Source of the DNA: Clavelina lepadiformis
Taxonomy: Eukaryota; Chordata; Ascidiacea; Aplousobranchia; Clavelinidae
DNA: 64,000 nt
NCBI RefSeq assembly: GCF_947623445.1
Contig: NC_135245.1
Location: 1,247,501 to 1,311,500 of the forward strand
Direction: 5' to 3'
In this document: piece after piece, positions 20,728 to 31,426 of the stretch
How the letters are laid out: each line of letters starts with the position of its first letter
Numbering within the stretch: position 1 is the stretch's first letter
Position numbers and translations under genes: made by a program
Notes under the pieces: generated by a model
Told to the model about the DNA's origin: nothing
The model's input: only the letters and a program-made list of their open reading frames with translations
The model's database searches: none

Positions 20728-22474
20728 TTATGATTTGGCAAACGACCTTACACAGAGCGATTTTAAGTGTTTGTGTAAGAAATCTAGTTGTTTCTTCCAC
20801 GAATCCTCTTGCGCTCTGCAATGCGGTTTGGATAATCCGCCCAAGGCAGAAAGTGCCCTGAAGCTTCGATTGTACATCACCGATATGTGAGGTATATAAG
20901 GCTGCTTGATTAAGTGACCTGCCCCTGGATATCTCTCTACCTGAAAGTCCGGATGATTTGATTCTTTTAAAAGTCTTTCCAAGACATTGACGTAATATTC
21001 CGACGCCTGCGCATCGTCGTCTAGCGCAGCAACGAACATAAACGCGACATCGCGTTTCTTGTAGAACTCTAAAGTGGACGCTTTGGCTTCGTCGTAGGTT
21101 GACGGAAAATTGTACAAAGTTCTATGCATTTGAGCCCCGTTGCTGGCTGAGTGCCTGACTTTGTCCGAAGTATCGTAATATGCCCAGCTTGTACCTTTGT
21201 GTGACATGGGGTTATGCAAATTTGACAAGGGCCCATTTATACCAATCACGCAACTTATGCCGCTCAGAAAAGTGACCATGGCTAAAGCGATAGGAACAGC
21301 AAAGCACAAGGTAACCAGCCCTATGCCTCTTTGTGCATCAACCTTTTCGTGATTCTGCAGGTAACGAAGCGCACTTTCAAAATATTCCAGCTTAAAACAT
21401 GTGTCTTTGTAATCTTGTGGTAGACCTTCTATGCCGTAGAACGGCAAGCCAAGGGCGGCATAACCGCGCGAAGCTAAAAGCGCAGGTTTGTCCTCGTTTG
21501 TTCCAGGCACGAGACCGTTGATGGTGATGATGCCTGGAAGTTAAAATAAAATTTAAATTAAATTTCTTTTTCGGTTGCATGCAGCTTATATTTTACACGC
21601 AAACAAAAAGTGTTCCGTACCAGTCTATACCTGGAAATGGACCTGGACCGAGAGGTAGAAAGAGGAAAGCGTGAAGACCGTTATCTCTCACAACGGTTCG
21701 TGTAACGCCAGGTGCCATAAAACGTCTCCGAACTAACAGAGAACAAATTTCTTTTGAAGATTCGTTTTGAATCAAACTGGTCCGAGCTCCAACGTGTAGA
21801 CCTACAGCGACATCTAGAGGTCGGCCTGCTCGCTTTCGTTCCGGAATCGCAAATGGATGCTACAGAACAGTTGCAAGATGGTGGTTGGTGGTATCGAAAG
21901 AACCCTGTACTATACCTACTATACCTATACCTACTGATCTAAAAGTTTTATATCGTTTACCTACACTCTCTTTACTAGTGTACAGCCTTGCTTTTTTCTT
22001 GATAAACAAAACCCATTTTTGAAGACTACCTTATTTTTAGAAGAAGGCTTCATTGCCCAAAACAATCCCATCGGTTCTATTCCGGTGTAGGATCCACCAA
22101 GTGATGCGTGTTTCTCGAGGTCGATTACGCCTGTAATCAAAACTCTCCTTTTATAAGCTAGTTTAGACAAGCGATTTGACAAGTAAAACCTTATTATTTA
22201 CCTTTTGCGTCAGACTCGTAGTGCGCTTCACATTCAAACGCTTCATTTCTGTCCATGGTAACATGGGAGTGGAACGTGTACAAGGATTTGGGTTTAAGTC
22301 CTAGAAAATAAAAAGACCAACCAAACCTTTTTCAAAGCAATGACCATCTGAGAGGTTTGTTTAGAGTTACAATTTTTACAAAAACTACAAGCAATGCCTA
22401 CCACTTGCTCTTATTGTAATCGGTTCGTCGTATAGGCTTGGATTTGGCTGAGCAGTTAGTGTTGCACCTTCCAT
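20728..22474 (-). CDS. BAAT / acyl-CoA thioesterase family protein, copy 2 (AKS C-terminus, altered elbow)
   Basis: Five GT-AG exons with exactly the same lengths as copy 1: 22474-22402, 22300-22202, 22130-22030, 21859-21631, 21533-20728, giving 435 residues. The N-terminal domain has [13 protein letters not shown]. The hydrolase domain keeps Cys at about 244, the Asp cluster at about 339-341 and His at about 374. Two features differ from its neighbours: the elbow reads TLCFA, where the other two have Gly two residues after Cys, and the last three residues are AKS instead of AKL, so the PTS1-type signal is weakened or lost. It may be cytosolic or have changed activity. No disabling mutation is seen. 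Confidence 0.88.
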
Positions 22475-23987
22475 TTCTTGCTTTCTGATTTATTTTGCTT
22501 AAGAAATATTCAAAACGAAATGTTTTTCCTGCAAAACTATCTTAGTGTTGATAATGATAGCCTATTCATTTAATGACTCCGTGTTATTCAGTAAAGACGA
22601 TATCTGAAAAGGATGCCTGAATAATTTCTCGATAACTTCAGTAACCACGTAACCTATAGGCCTACTGTTTACTTAAAGTAATGACTCATTTTCAAATGGA
22701 CAAACTCTGGCAGCTCATCACTGGTCAAATAAACTTCCTCCAAAATCAATCCTAGTCATCTCGCTCCCAGTGGACACCTGGCTTCGATTTATGATCATCA
22801 TCATAAATCAAAGGTTGCCGGCGCTTTGATTTACTTTTATAGGCTCATGCTGAACACTCAACCATAGCCTATAAAAGTATAGTTAGCCTACTTTTCGAAT
22901 AAGGATCGATTTATATGGCAAATGTTTTGTTCCATTACAAGAAAAGCTTTTATTACGTCGACAATAGAACGATCAAAACTTGCAAATAAAGGTAAAATAC
23001 AATCACTGTTATATTCGAGACGTCATCAAATTTTCACTACAGCTGCTACCGGATTATTAAGAAACAGGATATAGTTTGGCATTCTTATAAGGTTAATTTT
23101 ATATTTTTCGACGCAAGCTTTCCCAAACATAAGCTTGCTTCTTCAGGTGTACTGTGAAATTTCAATGCGATGAAATGTGAATTTCACAGTACACCTGAAG
23201 AAGCAAGCTTATGCTTGCGAAAGCTTGAGTTGAGAAAAATATAAAGTTAACCTTAAGAATGCCAAACTATATCCTGTTTCTTATTTTACTTTAAAATTTG
23301 GTTAACATGGTTCAGACAACATCAACTTATTACTAAGCTGTCTGAAAAGTACGCTGTACGCTAGAAAAAGCGTTTCCATTGTGGCTTAATTAGAAGAAGG
23401 TTTGGACACAAAACAATTAGAGGAATCGTATCAAAACTAAGTTCATGAAATATATAAACTAATTCACAAATCTGTAACAAGCCAACAACCAACTTCTTCA
23501 ACTTCAACCAACAACCAACTTCATTCATCATCAACTCGACTCTTTTAAGCTTTCCATTTTCGCTTTCTCTCTAAACTTGCTACAGATTGCCTTCTAGCAC
23601 AGTCTCTATTTCCAGACCTTGCTTGTGGCCCATCATGCCTTGAGTAGATTACAGCAGCATTTCGATATTTCGTGACAGATTTTGGTGCGTTTTAAAGCAT
23701 TTCGTGGCTACACTTCATGTCCCGCATTTGTATGATTTTAATTATGACATCACATTACCTTTGTTTACAAGCTGCTTCCGCGATTTACTTCCATAAGACC
23801 TCGGGTATATGATTTGGCGTGTTAAAGTTTTGACACCTTTAGTCATACCACGAATATGCAGTGCATTATATACTGATCAAATTTTAAATTTCGAAAAGTT
23901 TTTTTTCCACCAATATAATTTTAAATAACATGATTCAATTTAAGTCAATTATAACTTTCTTGAGCAGCCTACACTTCAAAAAGATTT
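22475..23987. other. Spacer between BAAT copies 2 and 3
   Basis: No gene seen. It holds a large fold-back repeat at 23059-23282 (listed separately) and otherwise AT-rich unique DNA. The upstream promoter of copy 2 must lie in its left part; no clear TATA or initiator could be assigned. Confidence 0.5.
23059..23282. repeat. Fold-back inverted repeat (about 224 bp)
   Basis: The left arm starts TTAAGAAACAGGATATAG and the right arm ends CTATATCCTGTTTCTTA. The arms, about 100 bases each with a few differences and small indels, close on the core GTACTGTGAAATT...AATTTCACAGTAC with a loop of about 18 bases. Internal stretches such as CACCTGAAGAAGCAAGCTTA repeat in both orientations. It could form a long hairpin; it may be a fold-back transposon or two head-to-head copies of a repeat end. 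No target duplication was recognised. Confidence 0.75.
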
Positions 23988-25780
23988 TCACAGCTTAGCA
24001 GTTGGTTTGATACGACGCAATTTTAAGTGTTTGTGTAAGAAATCAAGTTGTTTCTTCCACGAATCCTCTTGCGCTCTGCAATGCGATCCGGTCACTCCAC
24101 CCAAGCCAAGCTCTCCATAGCTTCTATTGTACATGACAGATATATGCGGCATATAAGGTTGTTTAAATAAGTGACCTGCCCCAGGATATCTGTCGATTTC
24201 GAAATTAGAAGGATTCGATTCTTTCAAAAGTCTTTCAACGACGTTAACGTAATATTCCGACGCCTGTCCGTCGTCGTCTAATCCAGCCACGAACATAAAC
24301 GCGATATCGCGTTTCTTGTAGAACTCTACGGTCCATACTTTTGCTTCGTTGTGCGTGTGAGGAAAATTGTACAAAGTTCTATGGAGTTGAACCCCGTTGC
24401 CTTCTGAGTGTTGGGCGTTCAGAGTCATATAAGGGCTCCAGTTAATCCCTTTGTATGACATAGGGTTATGCAAAACCCACAAAGGCCCATTAATACCAAT
24501 CATGCAACTTATGCCGCTCAAGAAGGTGGCCATGGCTAAAGCGACTGGGACACCAAAGCACAGTGTAACCAATCCTATGCCTCTCTCTGCATCAACCTTT
24601 TCGTGATTCTGCAGGTAACGAAGCGCACTTTCAAAATATTCCAGCTTAAAACATGTGTCTTTGTAATCTTGCGGTAGACCTTCTATGCCGTAGAACGGCA
24701 AGCCAAGAGCGGCATAACCGCGCGAAGCTAAAAGCGCAGGTTTGTCCTCGTTTGTTCCAGGCATGAGACCGTCGATGGTGATGATGCCTGAAAGTTAAAA
24801 TAAAACTTAAGTTAAATTTCTTTTTGGGTTGCATGTAGCTTATATTTTACACGCAAACAAAAAGTGTTCCGTACCAGCCTATACCTGGAAATGGACCTGG
24901 ACCGGGAGGTAAAAAGAGGAAAGCGTGAAGACCGTTATCTCTCACCACGGTTCGTGTAACGCCAGGTGCCATAAAACGTCTCCGAACTAACAGAGAACAA
25001 ATTTCCTTTGAAGATTCGTTTAGAAACGAACTGGTCCGAGCTCCAACGTATAGACTGACAGTGACATCTAGAGGCGGGTCTGCTCGTTTTCGTTCCGGAA
25101 TCGCAAATGGATGCTACAAAAAATATGTGCAAGTTAGTGACAGGGCGTCGGCAAAAGCCCGAAGGCCCAGATTGTATTTTTTTGTTTATGATCAAAAGTT
25201 TTGTATTGTTTATACCAACAATGCAAGTTTCTTAAATATTTTATTTTTAACCAATCTTTTTGTTTCGTAACTAAAGCACTTCAGTGTAACTGTTCTTCTT
25301 AATATACTGCACAGAACCATTCTCGAAAAATACCTTATTTTTAGTAGAAGGCTTCATTGCCCAAAACAATCCCATCGGTTCTGTTCCAGTGTAGGATCCA
25401 CCAAGTGACGTATGCTTCTCAAGGTCGATTATGCCTGTAAGCGCACATGCATCTCCTTTTAGGTTAATTTATAAAAGCAAAATAACCAAGTTAAACCTTA
25501 TAATTTACCTTTTGCGTCAGACTCGTAGTGCGCTTCACATTCAAACGCTTCATTTCTGTCCATGGTAACATGGGAGTGGAACGTGTACAAGGATTTGGGT
25601 TTAAGTCCTAGAAAATACAAAGACCAACTAAACTTTTTCTATGCAATGATGGTTGCTTTTGAAGTTATATCGACAAACATTTTCATTAGATATACGCACA
25701 ATCCTACCACTTGCCCTCATTGTAATCGCTTCGTCGTATAGACTTGGATTTGGCTGAGCAGTGATTACAGCTGCAATCAT
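23988..25780 (-). CDS. BAAT / acyl-CoA thioesterase family protein, copy 3 (AKL C-terminus)
   Basis: Five GT-AG exons: 25780-25708, 25607-25509, 25434-25334, 25113-24885, 24787-23988. Total 1302 coding bases, 433 residues. Exons 1-4 have the same lengths as in the other copies; the last is six bases shorter. The hydrolase domain has TLCFG with Cys at about 244, an Asp cluster in AGLDDDG and His in GAGH at about 373. The C-terminus AKL fits PTS1. Introns and exon 4 are strikingly like copy 2 (for example the stretch before GTGTTCCGTACCAG), pointing to recent duplication or gene conversion. Function is inferred as for copy 1. Confidence 0.9.
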
Positions 25781-27088
25781 TTCTTTATTTGTTTTAGCTT
25801 AGTGATTGATAAAACAAGAAGATATAAGCTAGACTTGGATAATATACCGTCATGTCAGTCATTTCACCGTTATTTCTTATGATAGTCACATATTTGAAGG
25901 TATCAAATATATGTGTCATTTAAATGATAGATATTGTCATAAAATGCCGCATTGCACATGTCACACATTTTAGTCATTTTTGTGCAGAAATGGTGCAAAA
26001 AGTTGCCAATATTGCAATTCACTTCTTATGCGGTTGTTTTTTTTCGGAAAAAAGCAAAGTTTTATGCATTCATACGCTATTGCAGACCTTTTAGATCCAC
26101 AATTTACTGGGATCATGCCCCCGAACGCACCTTGAAAAGATTACTACAGCTGCCTACATCTTTGAACTCTCAATTGACTGTAATCATCTTCATAACAGTA
26201 GTCATTAACAAATCGCTCCCCTCTGCACGAAATACAGCATGTTGCATTCTTTTTGAACTGTATGATTCCTGTGAAATATTTCGTATTTTTCTTTTAAGTT
26301 AAGTAGGCCACGCTAGTTATTCAGTAGATAGCCTACTATCTGGGATATCTGGGCCGTAATAACTTCCGTAAGCACCTGCTATGTTTAATCTTGGTTAATG
26401 TTTTATTATGGGACAGGTGAAAGGTCGAAAGTGTTACGCGGTCACTGTTTTACGATTGTAGCGATTGGGCACCGTCATGTCGTCGAAAAACGGTGATGTT
26501 ATTCTAATCTCATTGATAAATTTTAATCACTGTGTCAGTTACATAATAACGTCTACGACCATGACATCGACATCAGCGTAGGGATTAATTTGTAGGGAAA
26601 GGTTTCGCGAGGTCCCATAATAGATTTACATTTAATGGAATTGTATTGTTTATTTTCACCATTAACTGTGCAGAGCAAAAGTTATGATGCTAATCGTTAC
26701 AGTTATATCACAATAAAATACATTCTCATGAACAATTAAAATCAGCTACCGGTAGTTATAGTATTTTGTGGATAGTAACCTAAACTTCCTAAAGTGTCAA
26801 CGAAGAACAAGAGTTCTAATCCTGAAACCTATCTCTTGCTTACGCCAAAGGATGTTGTTCTACGTTTTTAATATTTCAGAAAACTAAAATTTGTCACTAG
26901 CTGTTGCTGCAAAAAGAAGACGAGGGTTTCATCGTCGCCAAGATGGCCACTTTCCACTTTTCGCAGAAGTTTATTTTAAAAGGCGCATAAAATGCAGAAA
27001 AAACATGTGTAAATGCACTAGATCTGTATGAGAGCACAATTTGATGCTAAGATTCAAACAAATTTTCTCGTTTGTTATCAGCATAGAG
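25781..27088. other. Intergenic DNA between BAAT copy 3 and MYO18
   Basis: A divergent intergenic region that must contain promoters of the minus-strand BAAT copy 3 and, further right, of the plus-strand myosin gene. I see no gene. Near 26641-26690 it holds one diverged copy of the dispersed motif noted at 6283 and 7511. Short frames here have no support. Confidence 0.5.
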
Positions 27089-27683
27089 CAGGGGTCGGCA
27101 ACCTGCGGCTCCGGAGCCGCATGCGGCTCTTTCATCCTTCTGATGCGGCTCTTATTAATTTTATTGCTACAGTAGACACAAACAGAAGAACACTCGCGTC
27201 TTTATCTCACTGAGCACATTATAGTAAATGAAAGCATAATCATTCTGGTTGTGACGTCATAATTAGTCGATTAACATAAAGGTTGTTTTTAGCAGTCTGC
27301 TAGCAGCAGTTAGATTAGAGAGTGCGCAGGCTGTAACAGCCAACCAACTATGAGTAAATCTAAGAAAAGAAAAGTGTCTGAAGAACATTAAAAACAGATA
27401 CCGCACACGTCTCACAGATGACAGCTTACAATCATGTGTGAAGATGAAGATGACATCCTACAGCCCTCACGTACAGATGCTTTGCAATGAAATGCAAAAG
27501 CAAAAATCACATTAATTAAATCTTACTGAATTAACTGCTTTTATAAATGCGACACATGACAGTTTTGTTACAGAGTGTCATTTTCGTTTTATTGTGAAAA
27601 TAGTTTTGCGGCTCCCAGTGATTTTTATTTTGTGGAATATCGGTTAAAATGGCTCTTTAAGTGAAAAAGGTTGCCGACCCCTG
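27089..27683 (+). mobile_element. hAT deletion derivative (595 bp) with 8-bp target duplication
   Basis: Ends are CAGGGGTCGGCAACC at the left and GGTTGCCGACCCCTG at the right, flanked by identical GCATAGAG (27081-27088 and 27684-27691). Inside, a start-like ATG (about 27350) with MSKSKKRKVSEE is followed, after a stop and frame change, by a segment resembling the last 40 residues of hAT transposases (RTRLTDDSLQSC up to a final SH). The catalytic middle is missing. It belongs to a different hAT family from the elements at 2587 and 12672. Confidence 0.92.
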
Positions 27684-27691
27684 GCATAGAG

Positions 27692-28159
27692 CCATAGACG
27701 ATTGTTTGTTGTAAAAGTGGCATGTGTATAAATGTATGATTGATGACTACAGTATATTCGAAACTTTGAACTAAACTCTACGTTACACAGTCGAATTTAC
27801 TCTACTTATATTTATTTATTATAAAAATGATAAAATCAGTGTCATTTTCGTATCAATATTGCTTGTTTGTATAAATAATCTTTCTAATTTGATTTTTATA
27901 TCTTCAGCACATTCAGCTGTTGTATTTTGCTCACATACCCTTTGGCAACATATTGCCAAGCCAAGTCACATTTGACACCGAAATTGGCTAAAGCCTCTGC
28001 TAATTGCTGAAGTCAGTTCGCGGGTGCCTGTAGTTTGAACCAGAAGCTGGTGGAATTGTAAATTTTCGTCGCATGTATTTTCAGTGTCTCATTGTTTATC
28101 AAAGCAGTTGATTGTGGTACATATCCATTAGAAAGTTTAATTGATCGAGGCAAATCATC
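27692..28159. other. Upstream region of the myosin XVIII gene
   Basis: AT-rich DNA between the hAT insertion and the first myosin coding exon. It is expected to hold the distal promoter and 5' UTR. No TATA box or initiator could be assigned with confidence. Confidence 0.4.
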
Positions 28160-31100
28160 ATGTTTAGCCGCAAAAAGAAGGACGAACGCCGTGAAAAGAA
28201 ACGGCATAAACCGGGAATGACTCAGGCAGAAATAACAAAACTGGAAGAAGTTGGGATTCGACGAGGATTTTTCAGCAAAATGACGTAGGTTACGGATTAA
28301 AAGACGTTTTAGAAACCTTGGCTTTCCTGGCCTAGATGCGTAGCCTAAATTTTACAGTATGTCAGCGTGTTATTCGTTGTTGCTGTTAATACTATCGTGA
28401 AATTGAGCAAAATTTGCGTTTGCGAGTCTCTTATACTTATATGCACCTGAATTGAAGGCCTGAGAAGGACTTATGAGGTAATAGAAAAGAAATTATTGTG
28501 CAATAGATTGCCTAGATCCACAAATAAATGACATGAGTAGGGGAGCATTTTATTGAATATTGCGTGATTATGAATATTCTAGTAATATAAAGTTTGCATT
28601 TTTAGGTCACCTTAAACATGTCAAACATTTTCAGCTTGGATATAACATAGCTTATTAAATCATGTTAAAATGTACATAAACATGTACAGTTAACCTAGTT
28701 TATTGTGTGGCTGGAATGAGGCCTATATGTGGTATTTGCGAAAAAAATTTTTGGTTTAAATGCTTATTATGATTAAGTTTCTCAGCCACGTCATTTGTGC
28801 TTTATCTGTATACAAAACAGATAGTCCATATTGGAAGATGTGGCACACGCATGCTAAATCATCGATAAGCACGTAAAAAATTTATAAATTTATGTCAATT
28901 TATTATAAATAAACCAGACAAAGTTAATGGTTTGATTGCCAATCTAAAATGAACAAACCAAGAATTAAAGCTTTTGTAAATACCATCATGCCAAAATTTG
29001 TATTTTTGTAAGCACGATTTCTCATCAAAAGCTACCATATTTCCCAGTTGGGCAAACAGTGCATGATATTTTGTAGATTTGTTGTAAGTTACACCACTGT
29101 GTTATCACGTTGTTGTTTTAAAAAATTCTATCGTTCCTTTTGCATGTTTACTCATGCATCAGGCAGCTTGTTTGTATGTTGCATGGACAAGATGTTTTTA
29201 AAATTGAACCAGCAAGTTAAAACTCACAATTTAATGCACATATATATGTTCTAAAGTGTTGCAATGTGGCACAAACAATGCAATTTAGATTATGCATATC
29301 TCATTTTTGATTATTTGTTGTGAGTCGCTGCAAGTTCAAACATCACTCAAATTAAAGAATATCGATAAGCAGATATGATGTACTGTTAGCCAATACCAGT
29401 ATATTGGCCATATTTATATAACTGTTGTTGATGTTAGCATTTCCATTTGAACAAATGTACCATTTGTTTTTCCAGAAATTCGGGGAAACGTGATAAGGAG
29501 GAATCGATCCAGAAGCGAAACATTTCTAGGCCACTTTCCCTTCAACTTTCTGAAAATGATCATTCCAACGAAAAAGACGTACGTTTTGTTGCAACAAATA
29601 ATTTTGTAACTATAGACACATTTTAACAAGATATTTTTACCTATAGCTTCCATCTGTTTTGCAACGTGCCAACTTATTTGGTCAAGTCGTCCACTCCCAA
29701 CGTCGGACCTCTGTGACTTCCCCCCCAGTATCTCCTCCTGCATCAGGGGATGCCCCACCGAGTATGGTGAGGCAAACCACAGAAGGCAGCATCAAACATC
29801 CCGTTCCTCCCGTAAGGCGAAAAGTCTCGACAAAATCACTGAAGCAGGCTCCAAGCGTGCCGTATGATGTGCCCAAGCCTCCTGGTGAGTTACTTTGTAC
29901 TGCGTATTTGTATATTACTGTAGCTCAGAATACAATTCAATGTGCTCAAGTTATAGCTGCTTTGTATATAATACTTTATCCGTTGATCTCTAAATATTGA
30001 ACAGATTTGCTGTTGTTTGTGGAATAAATTAAGTACAGTGTATATAATTATAGTAAGTACCTATCCATACAATGTAGCTCCTTTTTGCTTTGGCATCTTT
30101 GGCTGTATCCATGTATTTAATTTCACAGTCAAAGCTCTGGATGACAGTTATTCAACTCCACATTCCTGGAAGCAGCCTACAAGGGAGGCTCACGTGGTGT
30201 CTACTCAAAAGCAACGAGCATCAGGACCTGAGATACGACAAGTTAAGCCAAGGCCGCACAGAACGGTGAGATAAGGCAATCTGGGTTCAATTACTTTGAC
30301 ATGGAGCAAGCTTTATAGTGTTATATTACACACTTTGGATCAAGAATGTTTTTATCAAGAATGTTTTTATGAAATATGGACTAAAACTATGTACAGTAGA
30401 CACTGTTTCTTGTGTTCAATATCTCCAACATGAATGTGGGTCAATAAAGTCTATTTCACGAACAGGTTATTTTGAGAAAACGAACTGCTGGCGATTTCGG
30501 AGTATCATTGCGGCGATCAGCAATGATAGAGCACGTCAATGGAAAAGAAGAAAAAAGAACAGTTTACTTTGCTGAGCCAGGTATCAAAAATATGAAATGA
30601 AGTTTCTGATTTTGTTTTCAACCAAATCTTACATTTTATTGCTGGAGTATTGATACAAAACCACACTCCAACTATGCCGATGAGTCAATTGACTGAACTT
30701 GGCTTTAGCACCAACTCAACAAATCAAACATTTTACAAAATTTTGTGTAGTTGTTTTGCCCAGTATATAATATCTTCTTGTTTCATAGCGATTCATTTCC
30801 TTTAACAATGACCTTTGTTTGTTGTTTTTGATACCGCAGGAAATGCAATGCTGGCGGATATGGATTTCCACGATGACATTTCGTCGCGTCTGTATACCGG
30901 TGATCGTTTAATAGAGATTGATGGCTTGAATGTGGAAAACGCTTCCCGCGATGAAATTGTGTCCAGAATAAAAAGTGCCGGCAACCAAGTGACACTGGTC
31001 GTACAGTCATTGCACGACTCCGATGAAGTGGACCTGGACAGGTTATAAATCATAAGCTTGTTGTGAACGCTTTTATTAACGTAATGTTATTATTAACGTT

Positions 31101-31426
31101 GTTTATTATCTCATGAAATCAACGCAAAGATTTAGTATGTCATCACATTATAAACATTGAAACAGAACTATTAATTATTTATATTTAATCAAAAATTTAA
31201 AGAGGCAACATTATGCTTAGCGACAGGCTTGTGGATTTCTGCATTTATGTGCTGGGCTTAGAAGTGTACACAGTGGTTACTTATTGAAGCATTCTGTGGA
31301 TGCATTGTTGTTCACGAATTCATCTTCATCAATATTTGTTCTTGTTATAGCCCAGACTCCCTATACAACATTTCTCACAAACCTGAAGCACTTCCAAGGC
31401 TTAGTGCAAGAAATAATTCATTCCAA
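28160..31426 (+). other. MYO18A: MYO18 exons 1-7: basic N-terminus and PDZ domain
   Basis: Exons: 28160-28284, 29476-29578, 29647-29884, 30129-30265, 30466-30580, 30840-31041, 31351-31426 (996 bases, 332 residues). The first encodes [10 protein letters not shown] and the RRGFF motif also found at the start of vertebrate MYO18A. Exons 5-6 encode the PDZ: the ligand loop reads DFGVSL, and the later strand GDRLIEIDG with [11 protein letters not shown] is characteristic. In vertebrates this module recruits partners such as GOLPH3 to the N-terminal region. The block ends in phase 0, so it can be replaced cleanly by the alternative exon at 35787. Confidence 0.92.

Noticed and set aside
28013..28207. 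Minus-strand frame across the MYO18 start exon
   Set aside because: It is antisense to a confidently assigned coding exon and has no domain.
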